DNA from: an uncultured bacterium
Lineage (GTDB): Bacteria > Planctomycetota > UBA1135 > GCA-002686595
Reading direction: 5' to 3'
Length of the DNA: 43,100 nt
Assembly: GCA_937905825.1 (NCBI GenBank)
Contig: CALCXM010000191.1
Coordinates: 1-43,100 of the forward strand
Made by a program: the position numbers and the translations under genes. Every line of letters begins with the position of its first letter. Positions within the stretch are counted from its first letter, which is position 1. Below are positions 22,868 through 32,244 of this stretch, one piece after another. Below the pieces are notes generated by a model. It saw only the letters and a program-made list of their open reading frames with translations, ran no database searches and was not told the DNA's origin.

Positions 22868-25435
22868 CTAGTGCTCTTTGTCCTGCGGGGCGGCGCGGGT
22901 CTCGTCCTGGTCACTGGAGTTCTCTTGCACCTGCAAGCCAGGGACAAGTGCATCAAGGACGACGGTCCGCTGCCGTGCCTTTTGGGCCTGCACGCTTTCC
23001 GTCAGAGTCTTGAGCATGGACTCGGCGATCGCCGCAAACTTGGGTTCCAACGCGAGGTTCGTGTCCTCGTAGAAGTCCGACTCCGTGTGGAACATTCTGA
23101 CGCGGCTCTCAGCAGTCGGCTCTGCCTTCCAGGCACTTCCTTCAGGAGCGAAGTGCAGCACGTGACCGTCCGCCCGCAGACCTTGCACCTGCACCCCGTG
23201 GTGACCGTTCCAGTAGCCCTCGGAGGTTTGATAGAAGATGTCTTGTTCGGGGCGCTTGGGATCCAACAGGTCGATCGGATCGGAGATGGAGCTCAGGCTC
23301 GTCCCCCCGATCTTCGCGAGGGTCGGCACCAGGTGGCGGTTGGAGACTTCGTGCGAGAGGCGCAGGCCTTGGGGCACAGCGGGACCGGCGAGAATCAAGG
23401 GGACGTGCACCAGCTCTTGATAAAGACTGTGGCCGTGACCGTACATGTTGTGGTCGAGCAATTCTTCCCCGTGATCACTCGTCAGCGCGATCACGGTGGT
23501 CTGCTCCAGTCCAAGCTGGCCGAGTGCAGTCAGGATGCGGCCAACGTAGTGGTCGGCGGTCGCCACGCTCCCATCGTAGCGGTCGGAGATCCACTGGGCG
23601 TGGGCCTCGGGAACGACCACGTTCGGATGGATCACACCGAACTCATCGCAAACGTCGCCCCGCTTGATTTGCTCGGCGTAGGCGTCCATTCCATCGATGT
23701 TGGATCCGCCGGCGTCAGGCCCAGGGAAATCATCTGGAAGCTTCCCCCCGAGACGCTTCAACTCTGCGGGCAAGGCCTGTTGCGGCGTGCGAGGATCCGC
23801 GAGGTGTACGTAGAGAAAAAAGCGCGCCTTGGCGAGATCGCGCAACCTCGACTCGATGCGCTCGATCACTTCCTCGCCCGGGCGCAAGTGCTGGGCGGAA
23901 TCAAAGAACTCAAAGCCCTGATCGAACTGGTGCCTTCGGTCGATCAACGGGTTGGCCGTGATCGCCGCCGTGGTGAAGCCTTGGTTTTGCAGGGCCTCCG
24001 CCAAGGTTTGGTGGGCGTAGCCTAGGTGGTTGCCATTCTCAGATAGGACACCGTGCTCGTAGGGCAGGAGTCCCGTGAAGAGCGAAGCGCTGGAAGGCGA
24101 AGTCCAACTCGATGTGGAAAAGGCCTTCTCGAAGAGCACGCCCTCGCGAGCGAGCGCATCCAAGTGCGGGGTGGTTGGCTTCTCGTAGCCATAGCAACCC
24201 AAGCGATCCGCACGCAAGCTGTCGACCGTGATGAACAGGATGTTTGGGGACTCCGGGCTGGCGTGGGTGCGCGATCGTTCCTTCCACTTGCAGAGCATTA
24301 GATCGCCGAACCCGCACTGAAGCTCGCGCTCTGCAAAGGCCCGCGCAGAGTCTTCGTCACCAAATTCCGTGCGTAGAGTGATCACTTGGCCGGAGGACAC
24401 TTCCAGGTGCAAGCTGCGCCACTCACGGTCTTTCGCCTCGTCTGCATGGCGATGGGTGACCGTGGTCTCCCAGACGGACATGCCATCCAGCAGCACTTCG
24501 AACCGCACGGAAACGGACTCGAGATCAGCTAGGTCCAAGTCCGACTTGCGTTGCTCGCCAAGGGCTCCAGCGCGCTCCGTGTGGCGCCCAGCGATTTGCG
24601 CAGACAAGGAAAGGGTAGCGTCGTCCAAACCCGGGGGAATCAGCAGGGTCACCTCGCAGCTCGGCGGCATGATCAAGCTGGTCTTTTCGAGGGTATCGTG
24701 CTCTTCGCGCGTCGCCACTGGATTCAGATTGGGCCCCGCATCAACGTTGGGCCCCAGGCCAGCAAAGGGACGAAGCAAACCGCGCCACGCGGGAAAGCGC
24801 GGGCTTTCACTCACCACACTCCATGATCCCACGGCGTGCAATTGGCCCAAGTCCTCCCGTACGCGCATCTGTGGAACGTGCACCGAGTCTTGCCATAGCT
24901 TGTAGGCCGGCAGCCCGAGTGCAGGGAGCGCGACCAATGCCAAGCAGGGCAACGATTCCATCACCTGTTCTAGCGCCGGAGTTCGCCGGCAGAGCGTGGC
25001 GAGACCCGCGACGACGAGGGCTGCCATGAATGCGCCAAGCGCAATGGCTGCAGGGCTAGGCAGTCCCTCCAGGTGTCCGCTCAAGGTCGCTTGCGCTTCT
25101 TCCACTGGCCAGCCGGTCACCACCGAGGCGACGATCAGAGTGGCGAACGCGAGCGCAACAAGCAGCCTCACCCCTTGGGAACTCCAAACCACCGCCACCG
25201 CCGCGGCGCTCATCAAGAGCGCTTGCACCATCAGCGCCGGCCATTGAGCGAGTGCCACCCAACGGGCAAGAAAGACTGTGTCGCTACCCGGCTCCGCCCC
25301 CAAGCCCACTAGGACTTTTGCGCGCAACAAGCTCACCAGGCCCGCCAGGATGAGCGCAGGCCCCACCCAAGCTCGACCGAGGGAGGCTTGCGTCGACTCA
25401 GCTAGCTCAGGATCAATGGGCTCTGGCTGCGACAT
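22868..25435 (-). CDS. Membrane sulfatase-like hydrolase/transferase with Thr nucleophile position
   Basis: 855 aa. About five membrane helices lie in the first 180 residues (roughly 24-47, 67-84, 91-108, 130-149, 162-178). A beta-rich periplasmic region follows, then a sulfatase-fold domain from about 396: NILFITVDSLRADRLGCYGY (metal Asp), SSWTSPSSASLFTGLLPYEHG, and LTSDHGEELLDHNMYGHGHSLYQE (second metal site). The position of the formylglycine Cys in C-x-P-S-R is Thr (about residue 445), so classical sulfatase maturation is impossible; Thr is the nucleophile in related phosphotransferases and phosphodiesterases of the superfamily. The true substrate is unknown. It lies 22 nt downstream of the carboxypeptidase-regulatory-domain gene and is probably co-transcribed with it. 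Confidence 0.88.
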   Translation of the reverse strand: MSQPEPIDPELAESTQASLGRAWVGPALILAGLVSLLRAKVLVGLGAEPGSDTVFLARWVALAQWPALMVQALLMSAAAVAVVWSSQGVRLLVALAFATLIVASVVTGWPVEEAQATLSGHLEGLPSPAAIALGAFMAALVVAGLATLCRRTPALEQVMESLPCLALVALPALGLPAYKLWQDSVHVPQMRVREDLGQLHAVGSWSVVSESPRFPAWRGLLRPFAGLGPNVDAGPNLNPVATREEHDTLEKTSLIMPPSCEVTLLIPPGLDDATLSLSAQIAGRHTERAGALGEQRKSDLDLADLESVSVRFEVLLDGMSVWETTVTHRHADEAKDREWRSLHLEVSSGQVITLRTEFGDEDSARAFAERELQCGFGDLMLCKWKERSRTHASPESPNILFITVDSLRADRLGCYGYEKPTTPHLDALAREGVLFEKAFSTSSWTSPSSASLFTGLLPYEHGVLSENGNHLGYAHQTLAEALQNQGFTTAAITANPLIDRRHQFDQGFEFFDSAQHLRPGEEVIERIESRLRDLAKARFFLYVHLADPRTPQQALPAELKRLGGKLPDDFPGPDAGGSNIDGMDAYAEQIKRGDVCDEFGVIHPNVVVPEAHAQWISDRYDGSVATADHYVGRILTALGQLGLEQTTVIALTSDHGEELLDHNMYGHGHSLYQELVHVPLILAGPAVPQGLRLSHEVSNRHLVPTLAKIGGTSLSSISDPIDLLDPKRPEQDIFYQTSEGYWNGHHGVQVQGLRADGHVLHFAPEGSAWKAEPTAESRVRMFHTESDFYEDTNLALEPKFAAIAESMLKTLTESVQAQKARQRTVVLDALVPGLQVQENSSDQDETRAAPQDKEH

Positions 25436-25457
25436 GGCTGGATCAATTTGGCTGTTC

Positions 25458-27818
25458 TTAGAAGGGCGGGTCGTTCACCATCGCACTCATCACCGTTGCA
25501 TCCAAGTGCACTTCGAAGCGTTGCTCGCCTGGAACATCAAGCACCTCGATGGTGGTGTTCTGATCGTACAGAACTTCGCCCCCGATGGCGCCGGCAGTGA
25601 GCCGCTTCTCCAAGTGCCACTTCACCTTGATCGCTCCGGGAGTGGGTATTGCGAACACGCTCTCACGCTTCTCGTCTGAGAACCAACGCGGTCCAACGGG
25701 CTGGCCAACAGCCACGTCGTCCAAGTGCAGCGTCGGGTCAAAGCTGTAGGGCGCTTCTGGCAAGGATCCCGTGGTGACAAGCACCAAGCGCACGGTCAGG
25801 GGCGCCCCCAGAACGATCTCATGTTCACCACTCAGCGCTTTGATGCGCTCTCCTCGGAACTCGGTGGGCAGGACTTGCAGATCAATGGACGGCTCTAGGC
25901 TGACGATCTCAATCTTGTTTCCGTGGAATTCGAAGCTCTCCCAATCCTCCATTTCCCCGTCGAGAGAAGGCTCCCCATCTCCTTCGGAGCCCCAGACTGG
26001 CACTGTGGTGAAGAGCCTGTAGGTGCCCTTGATCCTGCGCTCGGAGCCCGGATTCGGATTCTTCATGTGAAGCCTGTGAAGGTGCAAGACCCCGCGCAGA
26101 TCGTATTGCACCAACCGATCATTCCCGACCACCGGAACATCGAGTGTCTCCATCAGCAGAGTCTCCCCCATGCTGCAGCGCACGTCGTAGTGCCCGCCGA
26201 GTACGCCTTCGAACTTGTACTGAATCGTCGAGTTGGGCCCCGCCATCGTGGTCGAGGAAAGCGGTCCGCGGGTATGCCCGTTCGCAGCGGTCACCACGAG
26301 TTGAATGCGACTCGCGAGGCTGTTCGCCTTCGCGCCCATTGGCAACAGGACTTCTGCTGTGGGACTGAACGCGCGCTGCAAGACAAGGTGGATCTGACTG
26401 CCAAGCGCATCCACTTGCACCACCTCAGATTGGGTCCTGCCAGATTCGGTTTCCTCCGTCGCCCACAGGCGAACGTTCGCAGGGAGGTCCAGACCTAGGA
26501 ATTCATAGGCGCCTTCGCCGTCGGTACTCGTTGCGCGCGTGTCGGGGGACAGGCCATAGCGCTGCATGTTCTCCTCGTAGGCGAAGTTCACCTGGGTACC
26601 AAGCCCGACGCGCGCCCCAGCGATCGGCTGGCCGGATTGATCCACGACGGTACCGTGCACGAGAACTTGCTGCGCGCGGAGAACCAAGTCCCCTAGATCG
26701 TTCTCCCCAAACACAAGATCCCTGAGCGGCCCCACCTTCCCCATCAGCGCCTCACTCGATTCTCCAGCGGTCAGAGTCAGCGTCGGTGGAAAGTGCTCGA
26801 TCACTTCCGGCGACACTTCCACCCACAGGTAGCCCCCTTCGTCAGTCGAGTCATTGTGGGTTTGTGTTCCATAGATCCCACCTGTCGAAAGCACATGAAC
26901 GAGCGTCTCGGCCATGGCCTTGTGATCCGCATCGAGCAGCCGCAGTTTCACGACGGGCCGGTCAGAGCCAATGTGAATCTCGAGGCGCGCACTCTCGCCG
27001 GCAAGCATGGGGCCCTCACCGGTGGCGCTGGTTGTCGCGTCCGTTCCCGACTTGGAAGCCACGGCTTCCCAGTTCAGTCCGGGCTCTACAAACGAGAAGA
27101 GAGCTCGGCCCGCGACATAGTCCGCGTGGAAGCGAGGACGCTTGTTGACCAGCGCCGGGTTCGTGGCCTCTTCGCTGCCAATGGGTTCGATGTAGATGCT
27201 AGAAACGCGGCCAGAGGGTTGGCCATCCACCCGGAACACGGAAACCTCGAGGCTGCCGTAGGGAGGCATCACCGCTTCAATCACCTCTTGCTCGAGCAGC
27301 GCTTCGGTCAGTTCAATTTTCGGAGCGGTCTTGAAGGCTACGGAGAAGGAAACAAACGAGGGCTTGGGCAGCGAGTCTTTGGCATTCCTGAAGGTCACCC
27401 GGCCGAGCTCATCGGTGAACTCAAGTGCGCCTTGGTCCTTCTTCGGGTCGTTCATGTACCTCCTTCGCGGGGCAGCGTTCAGGGCCAGAGGCACTCCCTC
27501 CAAGAGCCGGCCAGAGGAGTCTCGGACTTCGACAACGATGTCGTTCAGCGCAGAGGCCGCCGCGCTGTGAACTGCGCTTTCTTCAGCGATCGTTTCTTGC
27601 GTCTCCTCCACGCGCTGCGGGGCAGAGAAATCCGAAGCCGGCAAGTCCCGGTCCCCTGGGGCGCGTTGCTGCTCTGGGGTGCCCGCAACTTCCGTCGCGA
27701 CCAACCCATCCTCTGCCCGCTGCTCTTCCTGGTCGCCAGAAAAGACACCAAAGCAAACCGCGAGTGCGACGAGCAGAATGAAGGGCAAGAGCCGTCGCCG
27801 GGGAGAGTCGGATGCCAT
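25458..27818 (-). CDS. Membrane-anchored protein with carboxypeptidase regulatory-like domain
   Basis: 786 aa from ATG at 27816-27818, chosen because MASDSPRRRLLPFILLVALAVCFGVF gives a signal anchor; the upstream 34 codons look non-coding. An acidic, Gln-rich linker follows, then several beta-sandwich domains. VVVEVRDSSGRLLEGVPLAL-like and VHGTVVDQSGQPIAGARVGLG, the latter with DGEGAYEFLGL (about 415-475), are typical CarboxypepD_reg domains (TonB-receptor/adhesin-like folds). No catalytic motif is seen. The role is unknown; a periplasmic or surface structural or binding function is inferred. It reads in the same direction as the sulfatase-like gene. Confidence 0.72.
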   Translation of the reverse strand: MASDSPRRRLLPFILLVALAVCFGVFSGDQEEQRAEDGLVATEVAGTPEQQRAPGDRDLPASDFSAPQRVEETQETIAEESAVHSAAASALNDIVVEVRDSSGRLLEGVPLALNAAPRRRYMNDPKKDQGALEFTDELGRVTFRNAKDSLPKPSFVSFSVAFKTAPKIELTEALLEQEVIEAVMPPYGSLEVSVFRVDGQPSGRVSSIYIEPIGSEEATNPALVNKRPRFHADYVAGRALFSFVEPGLNWEAVASKSGTDATTSATGEGPMLAGESARLEIHIGSDRPVVKLRLLDADHKAMAETLVHVLSTGGIYGTQTHNDSTDEGGYLWVEVSPEVIEHFPPTLTLTAGESSEALMGKVGPLRDLVFGENDLGDLVLRAQQVLVHGTVVDQSGQPIAGARVGLGTQVNFAYEENMQRYGLSPDTRATSTDGEGAYEFLGLDLPANVRLWATEETESGRTQSEVVQVDALGSQIHLVLQRAFSPTAEVLLPMGAKANSLASRIQLVVTAANGHTRGPLSSTTMAGPNSTIQYKFEGVLGGHYDVRCSMGETLLMETLDVPVVGNDRLVQYDLRGVLHLHRLHMKNPNPGSERRIKGTYRLFTTVPVWGSEGDGEPSLDGEMEDWESFEFHGNKIEIVSLEPSIDLQVLPTEFRGERIKALSGEHEIVLGAPLTVRLVLVTTGSLPEAPYSFDPTLHLDDVAVGQPVGPRWFSDEKRESVFAIPTPGAIKVKWHLEKRLTAGAIGGEVLYDQNTTIEVLDVPGEQRFEVHLDATVMSAMVNDPPF

Positions 27819-27982
27819 GACAAAGAGGGAAGGGCCGAGGATTTGCGAGGCGCCAGGAGTCCGTGAACCAGGGTACTTGGATTCTACCCCGGCGCGCTCC
27901 GCCTGTTTCGCTAGGAACACTCAACGGGATCGAAGGACCGCGACCGGCAGTCCCTGACCCGAGAACCTTCGAACTCGATGCC

Positions 27983-28477
27983 TCACTCCTGCCAATCCTG
28001 GACGGTTAGGTAGAGCCGCAGGTCGAACTCCAACTGGTGGTAGTCGGGCTCCATGTAGGTGCAGAGCTTGTAGAAACTCTTGTCGTGGTCCGTGTGCTTC
28101 ATGTGGGCCAGTTCGTGGACGACGATCATGCGCAAGAAATCAGCGGGAGTCTCCTTGAAGAGACTGGCCACCCGCAGCTCCCGGCGCTTGCGTAACTTGT
28201 TGCCCTGTTGATGCGTCGCGGTGGTGTGCAAGCCGAGGGCGCCCCGGATCACTTTGAGCTTGTCGTCGAATAGCACCTTGCCCAGGGGCGCCGAGTTGCG
28301 CATGTGCTTGTTCTTGAGCTCCTGGACGTAGTCGAAGAGCTCCTTGTTGGATCGCACCTTGTGATCTTGCGGGTAACGCTGGGCGAGAATCCCCGCGAGC
28401 TTGCCCTGTTCCAAGAGAACCCGGGCCTGCTCCTGCAATTCGGGCGGGTAGCCGGCCAAGTAGCGCAGCTCACTCAT
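27983..28477 (-). CDS. YgjP/SprT-like zinc metallopeptidase domain protein
   Basis: 164 aa from ATG at 28475-28477; the longer open frame upstream is low-complexity and lacks family sequence. VVHELAHMKHTDHDKSFY (His121, Glu122, His125, third ligand His131) is the hallmark of YgjP-like (DUF45, WLM-related) metallopeptidases, and the C-terminal YHQLEFDLRLYL also fits. It is cytoplasmic, with no signal peptide. The N-terminal 60 residues include a helical segment with KVRSNKELFDYVQELKNK. The biological substrate of the family is poorly known. The gene stands alone, divergent from the small acidic protein at 28706. Confidence 0.85.
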   Translation of the reverse strand: MSELRYLAGYPPELQEQARVLLEQGKLAGILAQRYPQDHKVRSNKELFDYVQELKNKHMRNSAPLGKVLFDDKLKVIRGALGLHTTATHQQGNKLRKRRELRVASLFKETPADFLRMIVVHELAHMKHTDHDKSFYKLCTYMEPDYHQLEFDLRLYLTVQDWQE

Positions 28478-28705
28478 GGCACCCGTCTGCCCACCATGCC
28501 CTGCCCGGGGCTGCCTCTGTCGCTTCCATCGGGCAGAGGATACTGCCCGCGCTCCCGGCCCTGTGAGCTCGAATCCAGCCCAGGGGGCGTGCGTAGCCCG
28601 ATTCTCTTGCTGTTGTTCCATTCCAGCTTCCCCAGGAGCAGATTCGCAGGCTAAACTTGCGCGCCTTCAGTCGGGGCCGCGGCCCCATCAGCCCCTGCTA
28701 GCGAA

Positions 28706-28939
28706 ATGTCCGAATACGAGATCGTGAATTGGAGCGTTAAACCCGTCGACGGGGATAACCAAGTGGAACTTGTCATCGAGTCCTCCGACGGCAACCGTTG
28801 GGAATACGGCATTCCCTACAGCAAGTCTGGGCGCTACACCTTCGAAGAAGTGGACGTGATCGCCACGGACTTCGGTGAAGAGGCCGCCGAGGAGATCACG
28901 GAGCGTCTCGGGCAGGTGATCGAAAAGCTCTGCGAATAG
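28706..28939 (+). CDS. Small acidic protein of unknown function, paralogue of the deoB-linked protein
   Basis: 77 aa (MSEYEIVNWSVKP... ending IEKLCE) with no signal peptide. It aligns with the 76-aa product at 8965-9195 along most of its length: VIE(S/E)xDG, a Tyr in the next strand, (K/R)SGR(Y/W)xF, then DFGEE with an acidic C-terminal helix containing ERLGQVI versus ERIEAMI. Predicted order is beta strands followed by one helix. I do not recognise the family. It is flanked by the YgjP-like gene (divergent) and the TPR lipoprotein gene (convergent) with no operon partner. Confidence 0.8.
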   Translation: MSEYEIVNWSVKPVDGDNQVELVIESSDGNRWEYGIPYSKSGRYTFEEVDVIATDFGEEAAEEITERLGQVIEKLCE

Positions 28940-29111
28940 TCGTCAGCACGTAACGCTGCGAACCGGTTCGGTGTGGACGAGTCCAGCTCCTCCCCACCGA
29001 CCTTGCATATCTGGGGTGGATCCTGAGGGACCTGAAGCGGATGAGCTGGAGGCTGCGCTTCGATCAACGGCTCCCTTGGATAGCCCTTCGCGCAGCGCCC
29101 CTTGCCGGGAC

Positions 29112-30164
29112 CTACTTCGGCGTCAGGCCCGCGGAAGCCACTTCCTCGGACAGCAGCGCGCGCAAGCGTTCGCGGGCGTTGGGATCCGACTCGACCATCA
29201 AGGCACGGTCGAGCATCTGTTGGGCGCGGCCCGCCTCCCCGGATTCGCGGTAGAGGGAAATCAATCGGATCAAGCTCGGCAAGCATCCTGGATCAGTCTC
29301 CGCCGACCGCACAAACGCTTCAATCGCTTCGGGGTTGCGGCCCAGGGACTGCAAGTGAACCCCGCGCAAGTAGTGCGCGAGAGTGTTTTGCGGCTGAGCT
29401 GCGGTCACCCGGTCCGCCCATTGAAAACCGAATTCCATGGCGCTCGAGCCGGTCGCAGTCGCTCCCTCAGAGAGGGCCACCTCCGCGCCTTCCGTGAGGA
29501 AGCGCGGGTCGTTGGCCCCGAGCTCTACCGCACGAACGAAGTGCGGGAAGGCCATGTGCGGCTGCCCGTTGGCGGCCCACAGGCGCGCTAGACAAACCTC
29601 CGCATCGATGCTGTTCGGGTTCAAGCGGCTCGCAGCTTTGAGCGGCTCGAGCGCCGCGTACTCCCAACCGAGATCGAGCCGGATGCGGCCGAGGGCCAGT
29701 TGCGCATCGACGCTCTCGGGTTCGAGCTTCACCCAGTTGGCGTACATGCCTTCCGCGGCGCGGCTGAATCGCTTGTGCTCCAGAATGCTGCCGTGCAAGG
29801 CGAGCACCTTGGCGCTGCGCGGGTACTTAGACTCCGCTTCACGAAGCATCGCACAGGAGCTCTCCACCTGACCGGATTCGAAGAGAGCGCGCGCTGTCTC
29901 TAAGTAGCTGCGCTCGGTCTTCTTCGGCTCACTCTGATGAATCTCGTACCACAGCTCCGCGGCTCGGACCCAATTCTCTTCGCTGACCGCCGCTTCCGCC
30001 GTGCGAATGTCCTGCTCTGTCGCCGGGCTGACACAGCTAGCGAAGGGGACCAGGAGAGCTGCGCTGCATAGGAGACGTTGGGCAAGTGAGAGGCGCGCCA
30101 AACCGGCCCGCTCCTTCCTGATTCCGATTGTCCCAAATACCTGCACTAGACTATTTTTCTCCAT
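29112..30164 (-). CDS. TPR-repeat lipoprotein
   Basis: 350 aa from ATG at 30162-30164, which places a lipoprotein signal peptide (LLCSAALLVPFASC) near the N-terminus; the upstream open frame overlaps the start of the divergent MoxR gene and is discarded. About seven tetratricopeptide repeats follow, for example NWVRAAELWYEIHQSEP, KVLALHGSILEHKRFSRAAEGMYANWVKL, LAHYLRGVHLQSLGRNPEAIEAFVRSAETDP and LIRLISLYRESGEAGRAQQMLDRAL. TPR lipoproteins usually scaffold envelope complexes; the partner is unknown here. It is divergent from the MoxR ATPase with 198 nt between. Confidence 0.85.
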   Translation of the reverse strand: MEKNSLVQVFGTIGIRKERAGLARLSLAQRLLCSAALLVPFASCVSPATEQDIRTAEAAVSEENWVRAAELWYEIHQSEPKKTERSYLETARALFESGQVESSCAMLREAESKYPRSAKVLALHGSILEHKRFSRAAEGMYANWVKLEPESVDAQLALGRIRLDLGWEYAALEPLKAASRLNPNSIDAEVCLARLWAANGQPHMAFPHFVRAVELGANDPRFLTEGAEVALSEGATATGSSAMEFGFQWADRVTAAQPQNTLAHYLRGVHLQSLGRNPEAIEAFVRSAETDPGCLPSLIRLISLYRESGEAGRAQQMLDRALMVESDPNARERLRALLSEEVASAGLTPK

Positions 30165-30362
30165 AGAGAGGAATCTCTCAACCCCATCTTCGACGACTCG
30201 CTCACTCTTTCGTGAAGCGAAGGCCAAAATCGCCAAAAACGGCTTAAAAACAAGGCATCTCGAACCTTTCCGCAACGCGAGCGTTGTTCGGACTTGCGCC
30301 GGCAAAGTGCCATTCAGACACTCGGGGCCCGCAGCGCGCAAGGACCTGGCTCGGAGCAAGTG

Positions 30363-31358
30363 ATGACAGCAAACGATGACCAACTTCAAAAGCTCAATTC
30401 CGATTATGAGCGCCTAGCCGGAGCCATCGAGACAAGGTTCTTGGGCCATGAGGAGATCGTCGAACAGCTCCTGATCAGTGTCCTCGCCGGCGGCCATGTG
30501 CTGCTCGAAGGGGCGCCAGGTCTAGGCAAGACAACCCTGGCCGCCACCCTGGCAACGGCTCTCGGTTTGGACTTCCGGCGTATCCAGTTCACACCCGACC
30601 TAATGCCGCCTGACGTCCTCGGGACTCGCATCCTCGAGGAAAACGAGTCCGGTAGGCGCTCCTTTGTCTTCCAGGCGGGACCGATCTTCGCCCATGTTGT
30701 GCTGGCGGACGAGATCAACCGGGCCACCCCGCGCACGCAGTCCGCCCTGCTAGAAGCGATGCAAGAAGGGCAAGTCACGACCTTCGGAGAGACGCGCTAC
30801 TTGCCGCCACCGTTCTTCGTGATCGCGACCCAAAACCCGATTGAGATGGAGGGCACCTACCCGCTACCGGAAGCCCAACTCGATCGCTTCCTGATGAAGA
30901 TCCTGCTGGAGTCGCCCAACCATGCGGACCTGATCGCCATCCTCGGAGCGACCACCGGCGCGCAACAGACGGCCGTGGAAGCCGTGTTGAATGCGGAGCG
31001 CATCGTGGACTTGCAGCAGCTGGTGCGCGAAGTTCCCGCTAGCTCGGACATCCTTTCCCTAACGGCACGGCTCATTCAGCTCACCCATCCACAGACCGAA
31101 GGAGCACCGGATGAGATCAAGCGCAACGTGCGCTTCGGGTCGAGCCCGCGCGGCGGCCAAGCCCTGCTGCTCGCAAGCAAGGCCCGGGCCTTGATCCATG
31201 GGCGCTTGCATGTGGCCGAGGAAGACCTGCTAGTCCTGGCTGCCCCGACCCTGCGGCATCGCATCATCCTCAGCTACGAGGGGGAAGCCGCGCGGGTTGA
31301 TCCCGATCGGCTGGTGGCATCGGTGCTTGACGCCGCCGTCAGCTCGGTCTCGCGCTGA
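30363..31358 (+). CDS. MoxR-family AAA+ ATPase
   Basis: 331 aa from ATG at 30363-30365. Walker A is LEGAPGLGKTT (about residues 48-58), Walker B VVLADEINRATPRTQSALLEAMQEGQVT, sensor 1 FFVIATQNPIEMEGTYPLPEAQLDRF, and the lid domain contains SPRGGQALLLASKARAL. MoxR ATPases act as chaperones for assembly of VWA-domain proteins or metal cofactors and are normally followed by DUF58 and VWA genes. Here they are absent: the next gene is a convergent acetyltransferase, so this is an orphan copy. It may pair with the divergent TPR lipoprotein, as TPR proteins occur in such clusters. Confidence 0.94.
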   Translation: MTANDDQLQKLNSDYERLAGAIETRFLGHEEIVEQLLISVLAGGHVLLEGAPGLGKTTLAATLATALGLDFRRIQFTPDLMPPDVLGTRILEENESGRRSFVFQAGPIFAHVVLADEINRATPRTQSALLEAMQEGQVTTFGETRYLPPPFFVIATQNPIEMEGTYPLPEAQLDRFLMKILLESPNHADLIAILGATTGAQQTAVEAVLNAERIVDLQQLVREVPASSDILSLTARLIQLTHPQTEGAPDEIKRNVRFGSSPRGGQALLLASKARALIHGRLHVAEEDLLVLAAPTLRHRIILSYEGEAARVDPDRLVASVLDAAVSSVSR

Positions 31359-31552
31359 TACCGGGCGATTCAAGCAGACGGAAATCGGAATCGGACGCGG
31401 CTTCTCTGACCGCCTGGCGAATGCGCTAGACAACGTCAGCGCTGCGCCGGGGAGGGCACGTCTTTCAGGGGCCCACGAGAAAGGCGAGCGCAACCGCTTG
31501 CAAAGACGGCTGTGTCTCTTCATGAAGCGTGCGTCTTCCTGAACCGCCGCGA

Positions 31553-32143
31553 CTAGATCAAGTTCGGTGCCGTGCGCGGTGCGGGATCATCGTCGGAGAG
31601 GATGGCCCAGCGCTCGTGATCACACCACTCCCCCGCGATCTGCAAGTAGCGCGGAGAGTACCCCTCCTGCTTGAAGCCCGCCCGACGCACTAAGCGGATC
31701 GAAGGTTCGTTCTCCGGGCGAATGTTGGCCTCCACTCGGTGCAACTTGAGCTTCCCAAAGGCAGTCCCAAGAATCAGCGGCAAGGCCTCTCCCATGTAGC
31801 CATTGTTCGCGAATTCGGCACCGACCCAATAGCCCAGAAAGGCGCTTTGGAAAGATCCCCGAACGATCTCATTGAGGTTCGCCAAACCCAGGATGCGCTG
31901 GTCCGCTCGACGACAAACGAGCATCCGCTCGCGGCGGTGAACCATTCCGTTGCCGCGCACAAACTCCGCGAAGGACTGTTCCGCATGGATGTCCACCCCC
32001 GGGGGTGGCTTGGGACTCCAGGGCCTGTGGAACTCTTCGCTGGCGCGCCTCAGGGCGGTGTACTCCTCGTAGTCGCGAAACTCTGGAGCGCGTAGGAAGA
32101 CTCTGGTGTCAGTTGCGGGTGATGGAGAGGATGCGGAGCTCAT
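31553..32143 (-). CDS. GNAT acetyltransferase, RimJ/RimL type
   Basis: 196 aa. RVFLRAPEFRDYEEYTALR at the start, LGLANLNEIVRGSFQSAFLGYWVGAEFANNGYMGEAL (acetyl-CoA pyrophosphate-binding region) and KLKLHRVEANIRPENEPSIRLVRRAGFKQEGYSPRYLQIAGEWCDHERWAIL are the standard order for ribosomal-protein-alanine N-acetyltransferase relatives. It would acetylate an alpha-amino group of a protein or small molecule; the target is unknown. Convergent with moxR, it lies downstream of a strong hairpin (32174-32213) that should separate it from the gene before it. Confidence 0.9.
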   Translation of the reverse strand: MSSASSPSPATDTRVFLRAPEFRDYEEYTALRRASEEFHRPWSPKPPPGVDIHAEQSFAEFVRGNGMVHRRERMLVCRRADQRILGLANLNEIVRGSFQSAFLGYWVGAEFANNGYMGEALPLILGTAFGKLKLHRVEANIRPENEPSIRLVRRAGFKQEGYSPRYLQIAGEWCDHERWAILSDDDPAPRTAPNLI

Positions 32144-32173
32144 GGACGCCAGTATGCCTCTCGGACAAATGAC

Positions 32174-32213
32174 AATCGAGCCCGCGATCCTGCACAGGAT
32201 CGCGGGCTCGATT
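32174..32213 (-). terminator. Strong hairpin terminator
   Basis: Perfect 19-nt arms (32174-32192 and 32195-32213) around a CA loop, GC-rich in the inner stem. Read on the minus strand it follows the stop of the unknown gene at 32245 by about 30 nt and is followed by GTCATTTGTCC, a weak T-rich tail. Confidence 0.75.
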
Positions 32214-32244
32214 GGTCCGTCTTGGAAGCGTGAGGCGAGCTGCC

